Source: Bacteroidota bacterium
Lineage (GTDB): Bacteria; Bacteroidota; Bacteroidia; B-17B0; Aurantibacillaceae
Direction: 5' to 3'
Length of the DNA stretch: 64,000 nt
Assembly: GCA_018267475.1 (NCBI GenBank)
Contig: JAFDYI010000018.1
Span: 31,886 to 95,885, forward strand
In this document: positions 9,561-18,328 of the stretch, one piece after another
How positions within the stretch are numbered: position 1 is the stretch's first letter
Layout of the letters: each line of letters starts with the position of its first letter
The notes under the pieces: model-generated
Told to the model about the DNA's origin: nothing
Databases searched by the model: none
What the model saw: only the letters and a program-made list of their open reading frames with translations
Position numbers and translations under genes: made by a program

Positions 9561-10307
9561 TTAAGTAAGCATGCCGCCACAAACATGAATGCATTGCCCG
9601 GTGATATAGGCGCTCATGCTGCTTCCTAAAAATAAACAAGCGTTAGCAATATCTTCCGTAGTTCCGCCTCGTTTTAGGGGTATGCCATCGCGCCAGGCTT
9701 GTACGGTTTTTTCATCTAGTACGGCTGTCATTTCAGTTTCTATAAAACCGGGGGCTATAGCATTGCAACGTATGTTGCGCGAGCCTAACTCTAAGGCAAT
9801 CGATTTGGTAAAGCCAATAATACCTGCTTTTGATGCCGCATAATTGCTCTGCCCAGCATTGCCCTTTACGCCCACTACCGAACTCATATTGATGATGGAG
9901 CCCGCTTTTGCTTTTAGCATGGGTTTGGTAACGGCTTTAGTAAGGTTAAAAACTGATTTTAGGTTGGCGTTCATCACCTCGTCCCACTGTTGTTCGCTCA
10001 TACGCATAAGCAGGGTGTCGCGGGTAATGCCGGCATTGTTTACCAAAACATCGATGCTGCCAAACTCGGATACTACTTGATTTACTAATTCTTCTGCGGC
10101 TTTAAAATCAGCAGCATCGCTTTTGTATCCTTTGGCTTTAATACCAAAAGCCATCAACTCTTGCTCTAAAGCCCGGGCTTTTTCATCTGAACTAAGATAT
10201 GTAAAAGCTACATTAGCTCCATTTTGAGCATAAGCTAAAGCTATACCACGGCCAATACCTCGGGTGGCCCCTGTTACCAGTGTATTTTTTTCTTTTAATA
10301 ATTGCAT
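9561..10307 (-). CDS. fabG: 3-oxoacyl-[acyl-carrier-protein] reductase
   Basis: A 248-residue short-chain dehydrogenase/reductase that reduces 3-oxoacyl-ACP with NADPH in fatty-acid elongation. The Rossmann glycine motif TGATRGIGRG is at residues 12-21 and the NNAG motif at 90-93. The catalytic residues are Asn114, Ser142 or 143, Tyr156 and Lys160 in YAASK. The C-terminal SAYITGQCIHVCGGM is typical of FabG. The ATG at 10307 is the start: an in-frame TTG at 10325 lies inside the -7 promoter box at 10323-10330 and so would not be transcribed. The VWA membrane gene follows after 3 bases. Confidence 0.93.
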   Translation of the reverse strand: MQLLKEKNTLVTGATRGIGRGIALAYAQNGANVAFTYLSSDEKARALEQELMAFGIKAKGYKSDAADFKAAEELVNQVVSEFGSIDVLVNNAGITRDTLLMRMSEQQWDEVMNANLKSVFNLTKAVTKPMLKAKAGSIINMSSVVGVKGNAGQSNYAASKAGIIGFTKSIALELGSRNIRCNAIAPGFIETEMTAVLDEKTVQAWRDGIPLKRGGTTEDIANACLFLGSSMSAYITGQCIHVCGGMLT

Positions 10308-10322
10308 CGTTTGTGTTTTAGG

Positions 10323-10330
10323 CAAATATA
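10323..10330 (-). promoter_or_regulatory. -7 promoter element for fabG
   Basis: Minus-strand TATATTTG matches TAnnTTTG, 15 bases upstream of the fabG ATG. It excludes the upstream in-frame TTG as a start. Confidence 0.55.
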
Positions 10331-10371
10331 CTACTTAGTAGCGTTGTTTGGCTATAAGAATATAATTTTTT

Positions 10372-11316
10372 TTAACCTTCGTTGTAGCGGGAAATAATTT
10401 CTTTTACCAACTTATGCCTTATGATGTCTTCGCTTTTTAAATAAATAAAATCAATACCTGCTACTCCGGATAAAAGTTGCACGCTTTGCAAGAGTCCGGA
10501 TGATTGATTTTTTGGCAAATCTACCTGGGTGGTATCTCCGGTAATGATAAATTTGGCATTAGCTCCCATGCGGGTTAAAAACATTTTCATCTGACTTTGA
10601 GTTGTGTTTTGCGCCTCGTCTAAAATTACAAAAGCATTATCGAGGGTGCGCCCGCGCATAAAAGCCAAAGGGGCTATCTGTATCATTTGTGTTTCTATGT
10701 ATTGATTTAGTTTTTCAACCGGAATCATGTCGTATAAAGCATCATAAAGAGGTTGTAGGTAGGGATCTAGCTTTTCTTTTAAATCGCCGGGCAAAAAACC
10801 CAAGTTTTCTCCGGCTTCTACTGCCGGCCGGGTAAGGATAATTTTTTTTACTTCTTTATTTTTTAACGCGCGTACGGCTAAAGCTACGGCGGTGTATGTT
10901 TTTCCGCTTCCGGCAGGGCCAATGGCAAAAAGCATGTCGTTTTTAGCTATAGACTGCACCATTCGTTTTTGATTTTCGGTACGCGCCTTTATGGGCATAC
11001 CCTTAGAGCCAAATAAAATAACATCGTGGTTGGCCTCGCTGGCCTTCTCTAGTATGTTATCGCCTGTTTGTCCAAAAATTCTATCAATAGCAGCTTCAGA
11101 GATGGTATTGGTTTTATGATATTGCTCACCCAGCAGGTTTAATTTTTTTTCAAAATAAGCCACGTCTGCCTCGGCACCTGCCACCTTTATTTCGGAGCCA
11201 CGCGCTACAATGCGCAGATTAGGTAGGTGCTTTTTTATTTGCTTTAGTTTGGCGTCGTTTACCCCATATAGTTCCAGTGGGTCAAAAGCATCGATATAGA
11301 AAGTTTTTTCGTTCAA
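10372..11316 (-). CDS. PhoH-family ATPase
   Basis: A 314-residue cytoplasmic protein. A small N-terminal KH-like region (about 1-80) carries the family's ARGSEIKV segment. The P-loop ATPase core has Walker A GPAGSGKT at 133-140 and Walker B ILDEAQN at 231-237. The length and order match the bacterial PhoH/PhoL (YbeZ-type) proteins linked to RNA metabolism and stress. The start is a TTG at 11316; no ATG lies near the front and the first residues MNEKTFYIDAFDP match the usual family N-terminus. It is divergent from the SAM hydrolase-like gene across 79 bases. Confidence 0.92.
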   Translation of the reverse strand: MNEKTFYIDAFDPLELYGVNDAKLKQIKKHLPNLRIVARGSEIKVAGAEADVAYFEKKLNLLGEQYHKTNTISEAAIDRIFGQTGDNILEKASEANHDVILFGSKGMPIKARTENQKRMVQSIAKNDMLFAIGPAGSGKTYTAVALAVRALKNKEVKKIILTRPAVEAGENLGFLPGDLKEKLDPYLQPLYDALYDMIPVEKLNQYIETQMIQIAPLAFMRGRTLDNAFVILDEAQNTTQSQMKMFLTRMGANAKFIITGDTTQVDLPKNQSSGLLQSVQLLSGVAGIDFIYLKSEDIIRHKLVKEIISRYNEG

Positions 11317-11395
11317 AATAAAAATACAAAATGATTTGCTTCAAAATTATGTATTACTTTTACGGCAATCTTTTTTTTTACTAACAAAATATACG

Positions 11396-12217
11396 ATGCC
11401 ACTCATAACTCTTACCAGCGATTTGGGTACCAAAGACCACTATGTAGCTTTAGTAAAAGCCGCTTTACTTTCGCAAATAGAAGAAAGTTCGGTTATAGAT
11501 GTCAGTCATCATATTTTGAAATATAATATAAGCAACGCGGCTTATGTTTTTGATAGTGTATATAAATGTTTCCCTAAAGATACGTTTCATTTGGTGGGAG
11601 TAACGGCTAAAAATATCCAAAATCGCTTACTATATGTAGAGCTAAACCAACAAAAAATTATCTGTTTAGATAACGGCTTTATCACCCTGCTAAAAAATCA
11701 CGAAGAAGCGCGCGTTTTTTATTTTAATGAACAAGAGTTTACCCCTTCTCTTTTTTTTATGGGCGATACGATGGTAAAAGCCTTGCAGGCTCTGTTAAAA
11801 AATGCAACCCAGCCAAGCCCTTGTACCGATTATATACAGCTTATGGCTTTGCAACCTATTTATATGTCTGATTTTGTTAGAGGAAGTTGTATTCATATAG
11901 ATAGTTTTGGCAACGTGGTGTTTAATATCACTAAAGATTTTTTTGAAAGCGCAAGAAAAGGAAGAAAGTTCACCATCAGCATGCCTCAAGCAGGCAACCC
12001 TATCACAAAAATTTCGACAGCATATAGAGAAGGAGGAGAAGAAAAAGCAATAGCTTTGTTTAACAGCTCAGGTCATTTAGAAATTGCTATAAACCAAGAA
12101 TTTGCAAACAAACGTTTATTTCAACGCGATTTAAAACCCGTTTCTTATAGCAATAACAGCAACGATTTTTATACACCCCAATCCAACTTCAGCCTATCCA
12201 TACACTTTTATGACTAA
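11396..12217 (+). CDS. SAM hydroxide adenosyltransferase (DUF62 / chlorinase-fluorinase family)
   Basis: A 273-residue protein starting MPLITLTSDLGTKDHYVALVK. The DLGTKDHYVA block is the signature of the DUF62 family, which cleaves S-adenosylmethionine with water to adenosine and methionine. The halogenating members are rare relatives. The N-terminal alpha/beta domain is followed by a beta-barrel C-terminal domain from about residue 165 (SDFVRGSCIHIDSFGNVVFN). I chose the ATG at 11396. An upstream in-frame ATG at 11336 would add a 20-residue tail absent from the family. It overlaps the next gene by 8 bases. Confidence 0.88.
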   Translation: MPLITLTSDLGTKDHYVALVKAALLSQIEESSVIDVSHHILKYNISNAAYVFDSVYKCFPKDTFHLVGVTAKNIQNRLLYVELNQQKIICLDNGFITLLKNHEEARVFYFNEQEFTPSLFFMGDTMVKALQALLKNATQPSPCTDYIQLMALQPIYMSDFVRGSCIHIDSFGNVVFNITKDFFESARKGRKFTISMPQAGNPITKISTAYREGGEEKAIALFNSSGHLEIAINQEFANKRLFQRDLKPVSYSNNSNDFYTPQSNFSLSIHFYD

Positions 12218-12530
12218 AAAAAACAACATTATACGCATTGTAAAACTTAGTTTTTATCCGGAAAAGGTGCCTCATTTTATTGCCCTTTTTGAGCAAACAA
12301 AAGAAAAAATACGAAATACAACGGGCTGCACGCATTTAGAATTGTGGTGCGATGCCAACACCCCTCATGTGTATTTTACATACAGCCATTGGGAAGACGC
12401 CTCTTTTTTAGAAGCCTACAAAAACTCTGATTTGTTTAAAACCACATGGGCAAAAACAAAAATACTTTTTAACGATGCACCCCAGGCTTGGAGCGTGCAA
12501 TCGCTAATGCGCGGGGAACCAAAAGTATAA
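12210..12530 (+). CDS. Antibiotic biosynthesis monooxygenase (ABM)-domain protein
   Basis: A 106-residue single-domain protein with the ferredoxin-like ABM fold pattern: IIRIVKLSFYPEKVPHFIALF, then GCTHLELWCD, then a YFTYSHWEDASFLEAYKNS segment. The FxxxSxWxxxxxLxxYxxS arrangement is typical of small quinol monooxygenases and haem-degrading relatives, but many members have no known activity. The start overlaps the stop region of the DUF62 gene by 8 bases, which suggests an operon. Confidence 0.72.
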   Translation: MTKKNNIIRIVKLSFYPEKVPHFIALFEQTKEKIRNTTGCTHLELWCDANTPHVYFTYSHWEDASFLEAYKNSDLFKTTWAKTKILFNDAPQAWSVQSLMRGEPKV

Positions 12531-12654
12531 AGTCAGGTATAAATTCTGAAGATAATTTACTATTTCCCTCTTGCTTTGGGCGTATTCTCTTATTTTTTTC
12601 TATGAAAAAGGAGGATAGTAAAATAAAACAACCCGCCCCCCTATTTTTTAATCC

Positions 12655-12800
12655 GCTTTAAAAAGGGTGGTTTTTTGTGATTGATTTAAACGCGTTAGGG
12701 ATTGCAGCGGATACCCCACAGCGCAGCGAGGAGTATGAGCGTAAAGCCCGCCTTTTTTTATAGGTTGCGCAGCAAGAGCAGCAAAAAAGGAACGCCAAAA
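12655..12800 (+). repeat. Structured, possibly dispersed intergenic element
   Basis: This non-coding stretch has blocks I associate with a recurrent Bacteroidota intergenic element: GCGTTAGGGATTGCAGCGG, then GCGCAGCGAGGAGTATGAGCG, then TAAAGCCCG. The segment ATACCCC can pair with GGAGTAT around a GC-rich loop, and GGG near the front may pair with CCC at the end. Just after it, CCTTTTTT and AAAAAAGG form another inverted pair. Only one copy is seen in this window, so calling it a repeat rests on my memory of other genomes. It could be a small RNA or the 3' end of the preceding transcript. Confidence 0.45.
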
Positions 12801-12805
12801 AACAG

Positions 12806-12813
12806 TATCTTTG
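12806..12813 (+). promoter_or_regulatory. -7 promoter element for dusB
   Basis: TATCTTTG matches TAnnTTTG and ends only 7 bases before the dusB ATG, so the predicted mRNA leader is only a few bases long. Confidence 0.55.
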
Positions 12814-12820
12814 CGGCCTT

Positions 12821-13804
12821 ATGCCCAAAATAGCTCATATTGATTTAGGTGATTTTCCGTTGCTTTTGGCTCCTATGGAAGATGTAAGCGATCCGCCTTT
12901 TAGATATGTATGTAAAAAAAACGGGGCAGACCTTATGTACACCGAATTTATTTCGTCGGAGGGTTTGATACGCGATGCCATAAAAAGTAAAAAAAAGCTG
13001 GATATTTTTGATTACGAGCGTCCTATTGGCATTCAAATTTTTGGCGGCGATGAAGATGCTATGGCCATGAGCGCTAAAATTGTAGAGGCTACCAACCCTG
13101 ATATTTTAGATATCAATTTTGGTTGTCCGGTAAAAAAAGTAGTGTGTAAAGGTGCGGGCGCCGGTGTGCTAAAAGATGTAGAACTGATGGTGCGCCTTAC
13201 CCAATCGGTAATAAAATCAACCCGGCTGCCGGTAACGGTAAAAACTCGTTTGGGTTGGGACGAAAGTTCTATAAACATTATGGAGGTAGCCGAGCGCTTG
13301 CAAGATATAGGCGTGCAAGCCCTAAGCATACATGGACGTACCCGGGCGCAGATGTATAAAGGCCATGCCGATTGGACGATGATAGGCCGGGTAAAAAACA
13401 ACCCCAGAATAAAAATACCCATTTTTGGTAACGGCGATATTGAAACACCGGAGCAAGCATGGGATATGAGAAATAAATTTGGAGTAGATGGTGTTATGAT
13501 TGGTAGAGCCAGCATAGGATACCCTTGGATATTTAATGAAATAAAACATTTTTTGAAAACCGGAACCCACGCAGCTAAACCCACTTTAGAACAACGTATA
13601 GAAGTATGCAAAACCCATTTATTAAAATCGGTAGAATGGAAAGGAGAGAAGCTGGGTATAGTAGAAATGCGCAGGCACTACACCAACTATTTTAGGGGCT
13701 TAGACCACTTTAAAGAAACCCGCATGATATTGGTAACATCTACTCATTTGCAACAATTGATAGAAACCATTGAAGGCGTGAAACAGCAATACCAAGAGGT
13801 TTAG
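12821..13804 (+). CDS. dusB: tRNA-dihydrouridine synthase B
   Basis: A 327-residue FMN-dependent TIM-barrel enzyme that reduces uridine to dihydrouridine in tRNA. Visible features are LLLAPMEDVSDPPFR near the front (flavin-binding APM motif), DINFGCPVKKVVCKGAGAG at about 97-115 with Cys109 as the expected catalytic acid, the VKTRLGWD segment, and IHGRTRAQMYKGHADW. The length is normal. A -7 box lies immediately upstream. It converges on the LptF/LptG-type gene, 19 bases from its stop. Confidence 0.95.
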   Translation: MPKIAHIDLGDFPLLLAPMEDVSDPPFRYVCKKNGADLMYTEFISSEGLIRDAIKSKKKLDIFDYERPIGIQIFGGDEDAMAMSAKIVEATNPDILDINFGCPVKKVVCKGAGAGVLKDVELMVRLTQSVIKSTRLPVTVKTRLGWDESSINIMEVAERLQDIGVQALSIHGRTRAQMYKGHADWTMIGRVKNNPRIKIPIFGNGDIETPEQAWDMRNKFGVDGVMIGRASIGYPWIFNEIKHFLKTGTHAAKPTLEQRIEVCKTHLLKSVEWKGEKLGIVEMRRHYTNYFRGLDHFKETRMILVTSTHLQQLIETIEGVKQQYQEV

Positions 13805-13823
13805 TTTCGTTAAAAAAAACACT

Positions 13824-14918
13824 TTATTTTTGCGCCGTCGTGTATAAATAAAAGGCCACACTGCCGTATAGTATGTTGGGCACCCACACTGCCAACAAAG
13901 GAGGCATAATACCATTGATAGCAAAGATAGACGACACCTGCGAAAACAGCACATACGAGGAGGCCAACAACAAACCCATGGCCAAATGCAAGCCAATACC
14001 CCCACGCACCCGGCGCGAAGAAATACAAACTCCAATAATAGTAAGGATAAAGGTAGAAAAAGGATAAGCGGTACGCAAGTAATTTTCCACCTCAAAACGT
14101 TCAATGCCACTAGAGCCCTTTTCTTTTTCAGCAGCTATGTATTTTTTCAATTCGCTATAGGTCATAACTTCTACTTTGCTTTCCAAACGCCCCATATCAG
14201 CCGGTTTAAAGTTAATATCAAGATCTTTGGTTTGCCCAAATTTCAAATCTTCTTTATACGTTTTGTCTGCATGTGTAGTAGGCATAAAACGTTCGTAATA
14301 ATCGTGAGCCACCCATTTTTGCTTGGTAGAATCCCATTCTACCCAGTTGGCACTAAGCATATAGTACTGCTTATAATTTTTTACCTTCTCTACCGTAAAC
14401 AAATTCCCTCTTTTGGCTCCATTAGAATAGCTATCCATATAAATAAGAGTATTTTTATCTAACTGGCGGTGTATATTACGCTCGCTGGTTTGGTAGTTTT
14501 TGTTAATGTATTTATCTTCAAAAGCTTGGCGCACTCGATTGGCTTTAGGAATAACAAAATGGCTAAGCCACAAAGAGCTAAAGGCGATGAGGCCGGCTCC
14601 AATCATATAGGGCCTAAGAAAACGCTTGTAGGTAACCCCGCTGCTCAGTATAGCCACTGTTTCGTAGCGGCTGGCCATTTTTGAAGTAAAAAATATAACC
14701 GATATAAAAGTAAAAAGCGAACTTAGTTTATTGATAAAAAAAGGAACGAAATTGATATAGTGTTCGAAAATGATTTCTTTAAGAGGAATGTTGATGAAGT
14801 TATCTATCTTCTCGGATATATCAAAAATAATAACAATGCTGATGATGAGAAGGGTGCAAAAAATAAAAGTACCTAAAAATTTTTTTAAAATATATTTATC
14901 TATTGTTTTTAGCAACAT
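13824..14918 (-). CDS. LptF/LptG-family permease (YjgP/YjgQ)
   Basis: A 364-residue inner-membrane protein. It starts MLLKTIDKYILKKFLGTF, a family-typical front (L..YIxKxF). Three membrane helices lie in the first 110 residues and three near the end, flanking a periplasmic beta-rich domain. This is the topology of LptF and LptG, which with LptB extract lipopolysaccharide from the inner membrane for transport to the cell surface. I cannot tell F from G. The partner genes are not in the window. The start is the ATG at 14918; a TTG three codons upstream is less likely. Confidence 0.85.
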   Translation of the reverse strand: MLLKTIDKYILKKFLGTFIFCTLLIISIVIIFDISEKIDNFINIPLKEIIFEHYINFVPFFINKLSSLFTFISVIFFTSKMASRYETVAILSSGVTYKRFLRPYMIGAGLIAFSSLWLSHFVIPKANRVRQAFEDKYINKNYQTSERNIHRQLDKNTLIYMDSYSNGAKRGNLFTVEKVKNYKQYYMLSANWVEWDSTKQKWVAHDYYERFMPTTHADKTYKEDLKFGQTKDLDINFKPADMGRLESKVEVMTYSELKKYIAAEKEKGSSGIERFEVENYLRTAYPFSTFILTIIGVCISSRRVRGGIGLHLAMGLLLASSYVLFSQVSSIFAINGIMPPLLAVWVPNILYGSVAFYLYTTAQK

Positions 14919-15015
14919 AAGCGGCAAAGGTAAGGAATATCAAATACATACTACTTTATAACGAATATAATACACTTGACAAACAAACTTTTGTAATGTG
15001 TAATAAAAAAATAAG

Positions 15016-15023
15016 TACCTTTG
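15016..15023 (+). promoter_or_regulatory. -7 promoter element for the secreted protein at 15059
   Basis: TACCTTTG fits TAnnTTTG. A TTG at 14991-14993 lies 22 bases upstream as a possible -33. The box is downstream of an in-frame ATG at 14996, so translation should begin at the ATG at 15059. Confidence 0.55.
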
Positions 15024-15058
15024 GGTTTCTAAACGCTTCTTTATTTAAATCTAAAAAA

Positions 15059-16366
15059 ATGCACCTATTGCTTCACAAAAAAACAGTTTCTTATTGGATG
15101 GCTTCCTGTTTTTTTATTCTTTATTTTTTTCTTTTTTCTGCTAAATGCTTCTCTTCGCAACTTCTTATTCCTATGGATGGTACCCAAAAAAACCATCTAA
15201 AAGCATACGGTTTGGCCTACTTTGCCCTAAAACACGATATAGAAATTTATTGGCTTCTTAATTACCGAGGGGGCAGCTTTATGTTTAGAAACGATAAAGT
15301 TTTTACCGACGAGTGTAATATACGAGGCATCTCTTACGAGGTAATTCCAGATGCAAAAAGCAGCGCTCTTTTGCAAGAAATAGCCAACCCCGAAATAAAT
15401 CAAGATGCTGTAAAATTAGAAAAAGCACCCAAAATTGCGGTGTACTCGCCTAAAGGAAAACAACCTTGGGACGATGCCGTAACCCTGGTGCTTAATTACG
15501 CCGAAATACCTTACGATATTGTGTATGATGAAGAACTGTTGAATAATAAGTTGGCCGAATACGATTGGTTGCACCTGCACCACGAAGATTTTACCGGACA
15601 ATATGGGCGCTTTTGGGCTAGCGCTCGTAACACGGCCTGGTACCAAACCGAAGTACGCGAAAACGAAGCCACTGCAAAAAAAATGGGTTTCAATAAAGTA
15701 TCGCAGCTAAAGCTGGCTGTAGCAAAAAAAATACGCGATTTTGTTTCAGGCGGAGGTTTTATGTTTGCTATGTGCTCGGCTACCGATAGCTACGATATTG
15801 CCTTAGCGGCTGATGGGGTAGATATTTGCGCCGAGGTTTTTGATGGCGACCCTACCGACCCCAACATGAATCAAAAAATAGACTTCAATAAATGCTTTGC
15901 CTTCGAAAAATTTTCGCTAAGCACCAATCCCGCCGAGTACGAATTTTCTAATATAGACACCTATGGAACGCGTATGCAAAGATACGGCGTAACTAAAGAA
16001 AACGACTATTTCTCGCTCTTTGATTTTTCGGCTAAATGGGACCCCGTGCCCAGTATGCTATGCCAGAACCACGAACAACTAATAAAAGGGTTTTGGGGGC
16101 AAACCGTAGCCTTTGATAGGAGTTTTGTAAAAAAAAACGTACTTATTATGGGCGAAAACAAAGCTGCCAATGAAGCCCGCTATATACATGGCGAATACGG
16201 CAAAGGCACTTGGACCTTTTACGGAGGGCACGACCCGGAAGACTACCAACATCGTGTAGAAGACCCACCCACCGATTTAAGCCTGCACCCAAACTCGGCC
16301 GGCTATCGCCTTATTTTAAACAATGTATTGTTTCCGGCAGCTAAAAAGAAAAAACAAAAAACATAG
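15059..16366 (+). CDS. Conserved secreted protein, often labelled asparagine synthetase B; function unknown
   Basis: A 435-residue protein with an N-terminal signal/anchor segment (about residues 10-33). From memory, close homologues occur across Bacteroidota under the name asparagine synthetase B. The sequence does not support that name: there is no N-terminal Cys2 glutaminase and no ATP-pyrophosphatase SGGxDS loop. Instead it has MDGTQKNHLKAYGLAY, APKIAVYSPKGKQPWDDA, HLHHEDFTGQYG, SGGGFMFAMCSATDSYD (reminiscent of a GATase-like nucleophile turn) and a C-terminal FYGGHDPEDYQHRV. It may be a class I glutamine-amidotransferase-like or ThuA-like fold acting outside the cytoplasm, but that is inference. 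The start at 15059 is chosen from the promoter position. Confidence 0.75.
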   Translation: MHLLLHKKTVSYWMASCFFILYFFLFSAKCFSSQLLIPMDGTQKNHLKAYGLAYFALKHDIEIYWLLNYRGGSFMFRNDKVFTDECNIRGISYEVIPDAKSSALLQEIANPEINQDAVKLEKAPKIAVYSPKGKQPWDDAVTLVLNYAEIPYDIVYDEELLNNKLAEYDWLHLHHEDFTGQYGRFWASARNTAWYQTEVRENEATAKKMGFNKVSQLKLAVAKKIRDFVSGGGFMFAMCSATDSYDIALAADGVDICAEVFDGDPTDPNMNQKIDFNKCFAFEKFSLSTNPAEYEFSNIDTYGTRMQRYGVTKENDYFSLFDFSAKWDPVPSMLCQNHEQLIKGFWGQTVAFDRSFVKKNVLIMGENKAANEARYIHGEYGKGTWTFYGGHDPEDYQHRVEDPPTDLSLHPNSAGYRLILNNVLFPAAKKKKQKT

Positions 16367-16442
16367 GCCGGCCTTCTTTGTTAGAAACTGAAATTTTAAG
16401 CAAACCCAAAACAGAATTAGGGATATATTGCTTTTTTGTTTA

Positions 16443-16450
16443 TATATTTG
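16443..16450 (+). promoter_or_regulatory. -7 promoter element for the coiled-coil lipoprotein
   Basis: TATATTTG matches TAnnTTTG, 29 bases upstream of the ATG at 16480. It shows that the longer frame opening upstream at 16378 is not the real start. Confidence 0.55.
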
Positions 16451-16479
16451 CGCTTATTAAAACAAAAAAAAATAAAAAA

Positions 16480-17343
16480 ATGAAAAAAGTATGGAGCCTG
16501 CTAAGTCTTAGCATCTTATTTTTTGCGCTTGTAAGCACAAGTTCTTGTGGCGAAAAATCAGAACAAAGTCAAAACCCATTAGCTGATAGTTTAGCTACCG
16601 ATAACTCTAACCTAAAAGGCGAGTTAAGCGAAAAAGAGGCCTCTTTGCAAAATTTTGTAAACGGCTTTAACGACATTCAAAGCACCCTAGATTCTATCAA
16701 AGAAAAAGAAAAAATAGTGAGCAACGTTTCGCAAACAGGCGATGTAAAAAGTAAAGAAGAGCAAATACAACAAGACATTCAAAGCATTTATGCTTTGATG
16801 GCTAAAAATAAATCGCGCATTGCTTCGCTTAGCAAAAAGTTAAAAACGGCCAACACCAAAATAGACGGCTTAGAAAAAATGCTGGCCTCTTTAGAAGCCC
16901 AACTGAACGAAAAAGACGCACAGATAAATGATTTAAAAAATCAATTACAACAAAAAAACATCGAGCTTAGCAATCTGAATGCCAATTATGAAAGTTTACA
17001 ACAAGAAAGCAATCAAAAAACGGTGCAAATTAACACCGTTTATTACATTATCGGTACCGGAAAAGAATTAAAAGCCGATGGTGTTACTGAAAAAGAAGGC
17101 GGTTTTATAGGTCTTGGAAAAACAACCGAAATAAAAAAAGACTTTGCTAAAGATAAATTTACCAAAGTAGATGCCAGCCAAACTACTGAAATACCTATTG
17201 GAGCTAAAAAAGTAAAAATACTAACCAGTCACCCCAGCTCTTCGTATAAATTAGTAGGCGAAAAACCGGTTCAAAAAATAGAAATCACCAATACTACCGA
17301 TTTTTGGAGTGCATCTAAATACTTGGTGATATTAGCCGAATAA
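16480..17343 (+). CDS. Coiled-coil lipoprotein of unknown function
   Basis: A 287-residue lipoprotein. The signal peptide MKKVWSLLSLSILFFALVST is followed by a lipobox-like STSSC with the lipidated Cys at about 23. Residues 45-190 are a long coiled coil rich in Lys, Glu, Gln and Asn (repeated LK/LE heptads). Residues 195-287 form a beta-rich C-terminal domain beginning VYYIIGTGKEL. The envelope location follows from the lipobox; the partner is unknown. A strong terminator follows the stop. Similar Bacteroidota lipoproteins are annotated only as hypothetical. Confidence 0.8.
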   Translation: MKKVWSLLSLSILFFALVSTSSCGEKSEQSQNPLADSLATDNSNLKGELSEKEASLQNFVNGFNDIQSTLDSIKEKEKIVSNVSQTGDVKSKEEQIQQDIQSIYALMAKNKSRIASLSKKLKTANTKIDGLEKMLASLEAQLNEKDAQINDLKNQLQQKNIELSNLNANYESLQQESNQKTVQINTVYYIIGTGKELKADGVTEKEGGFIGLGKTTEIKKDFAKDKFTKVDASQTTEIPIGAKKVKILTSHPSSSYKLVGEKPVQKIEITNTTDFWSASKYLVILAE

Positions 17344-17349
17344 TTTTTC

Positions 17350-17386
17350 ATAAAACAATCTCTCATCTTCTGAGAGATTGTTTTAT
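17350..17386 (+). terminator. Intrinsic terminator after the coiled-coil lipoprotein gene
   Basis: A perfect 16-bp stem (17350-17365 with 17371-17386) closes a 5-base loop. It contains AACAATCTCTCA paired with TGAGAGATTGTT and has A/T-rich outer pairs with a T-run in the 3' arm. The near symmetry may let it work on both strands. Confidence 0.85.
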
Positions 17387-17406
17387 TGTAACCCCATTTT
17401 GTACGT

Positions 17407-18285
17407 ATGCAACTGCTTAGTCCACAACACTGGAATCAATACGAATTGCTTGATGCCGGTAATTTTGAAAAACTAGAACGCTTTGGCGATTTTATCACCA
17501 TTCGCCCCGAACCCCAAGCCGTATGGAACAAAGTATGGAACGAGGCCGATTGGGAAAAACACGCACATGTGAAATTTATTCCACGTTCCAGCTCATCGGG
17601 CGACTGGAAAAAAATAAAAAAAATGCCCGACCAATGGAACATCAGCTACAAAATTCCGCAAGCAGTTCACTCTTTAGTATTTCGTTTAGGGCTTACCTCT
17701 TTTAAGCACGTAGGCGTTTTTCCCGAACAGGCGGTAAACTGGGATGCTATTTACTCTTTTTTTTCTACTCAAAAACAAGCCAAATTTTTAAATTTGTTTG
17801 CCTATACGGGGGGCGCTTCATTGGCCGCACGAGCTGCCGGTGCCGATGTTACTCATGTAGATAGCATAAAACAAGTAGTTACTTGGGCTAATGAAAACAG
17901 GCAACTTTCAAAATTAGATGAAATACGGTGGCTGATTGATGATGCGCTGAAGTTTGTAAAAAAAGAAGTGCGCCGAGGCAATTTATATCAAGGCGTTATA
18001 TTAGACCCCCCTGCTTACGGGCATGGGCCAAACGGCGAAAAATGGAAATTGGAAGGCAACATAGCCGAAATGATGAACGAAGTATTAAAACTACTAAACC
18101 CCGACAAACACTTATTTATTTTAAACGCATATTCATTAGGTTTTTCCTCTATCATCATTGAAAACTTTTTGAGAACGTACGCACTTAAAAACACATCAGA
18201 CATGCAAAGTGGGGAACTTTTTTTGCAAGCTAAAAGCGGCATTAAACTCCCTTTGGGCGTATGGGGTAAACTTACCAAACAATAA
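17407..18285 (+). CDS. Class I SAM-dependent methyltransferase, RlmI/YccW-like
   Basis: A 292-residue methyltransferase. The Rossmann domain has motif I LNLFAYTGGASLAARAAG (about 136-153), the acidic motif II in VTHVDS, and motif IV LDPPAYG (about 199-205). The DPPxxG motif and the order of segments match the rRNA 5-methylcytosine enzymes of the RlmI/RlmK group, but the N-terminal PUA domain is absent or reduced. The rRNA target is inferred. It starts 21 bases after the terminator of the upstream gene. Confidence 0.85.
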   Translation: MQLLSPQHWNQYELLDAGNFEKLERFGDFITIRPEPQAVWNKVWNEADWEKHAHVKFIPRSSSSGDWKKIKKMPDQWNISYKIPQAVHSLVFRLGLTSFKHVGVFPEQAVNWDAIYSFFSTQKQAKFLNLFAYTGGASLAARAAGADVTHVDSIKQVVTWANENRQLSKLDEIRWLIDDALKFVKKEVRRGNLYQGVILDPPAYGHGPNGEKWKLEGNIAEMMNEVLKLLNPDKHLFILNAYSLGFSSIIIENFLRTYALKNTSDMQSGELFLQAKSGIKLPLGVWGKLTKQ

Positions 18286-18328
18286 AAAGGTGTTTTTTTC
18301 GTATAGTATAAAATAAATAGCCAAACAC

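Noticed and set aside
13033..13611. 192-codon minus-strand frame inside dusB
   Set aside because: It is a shadow of a clear dusB gene, whose motifs are intact on the plus strand.
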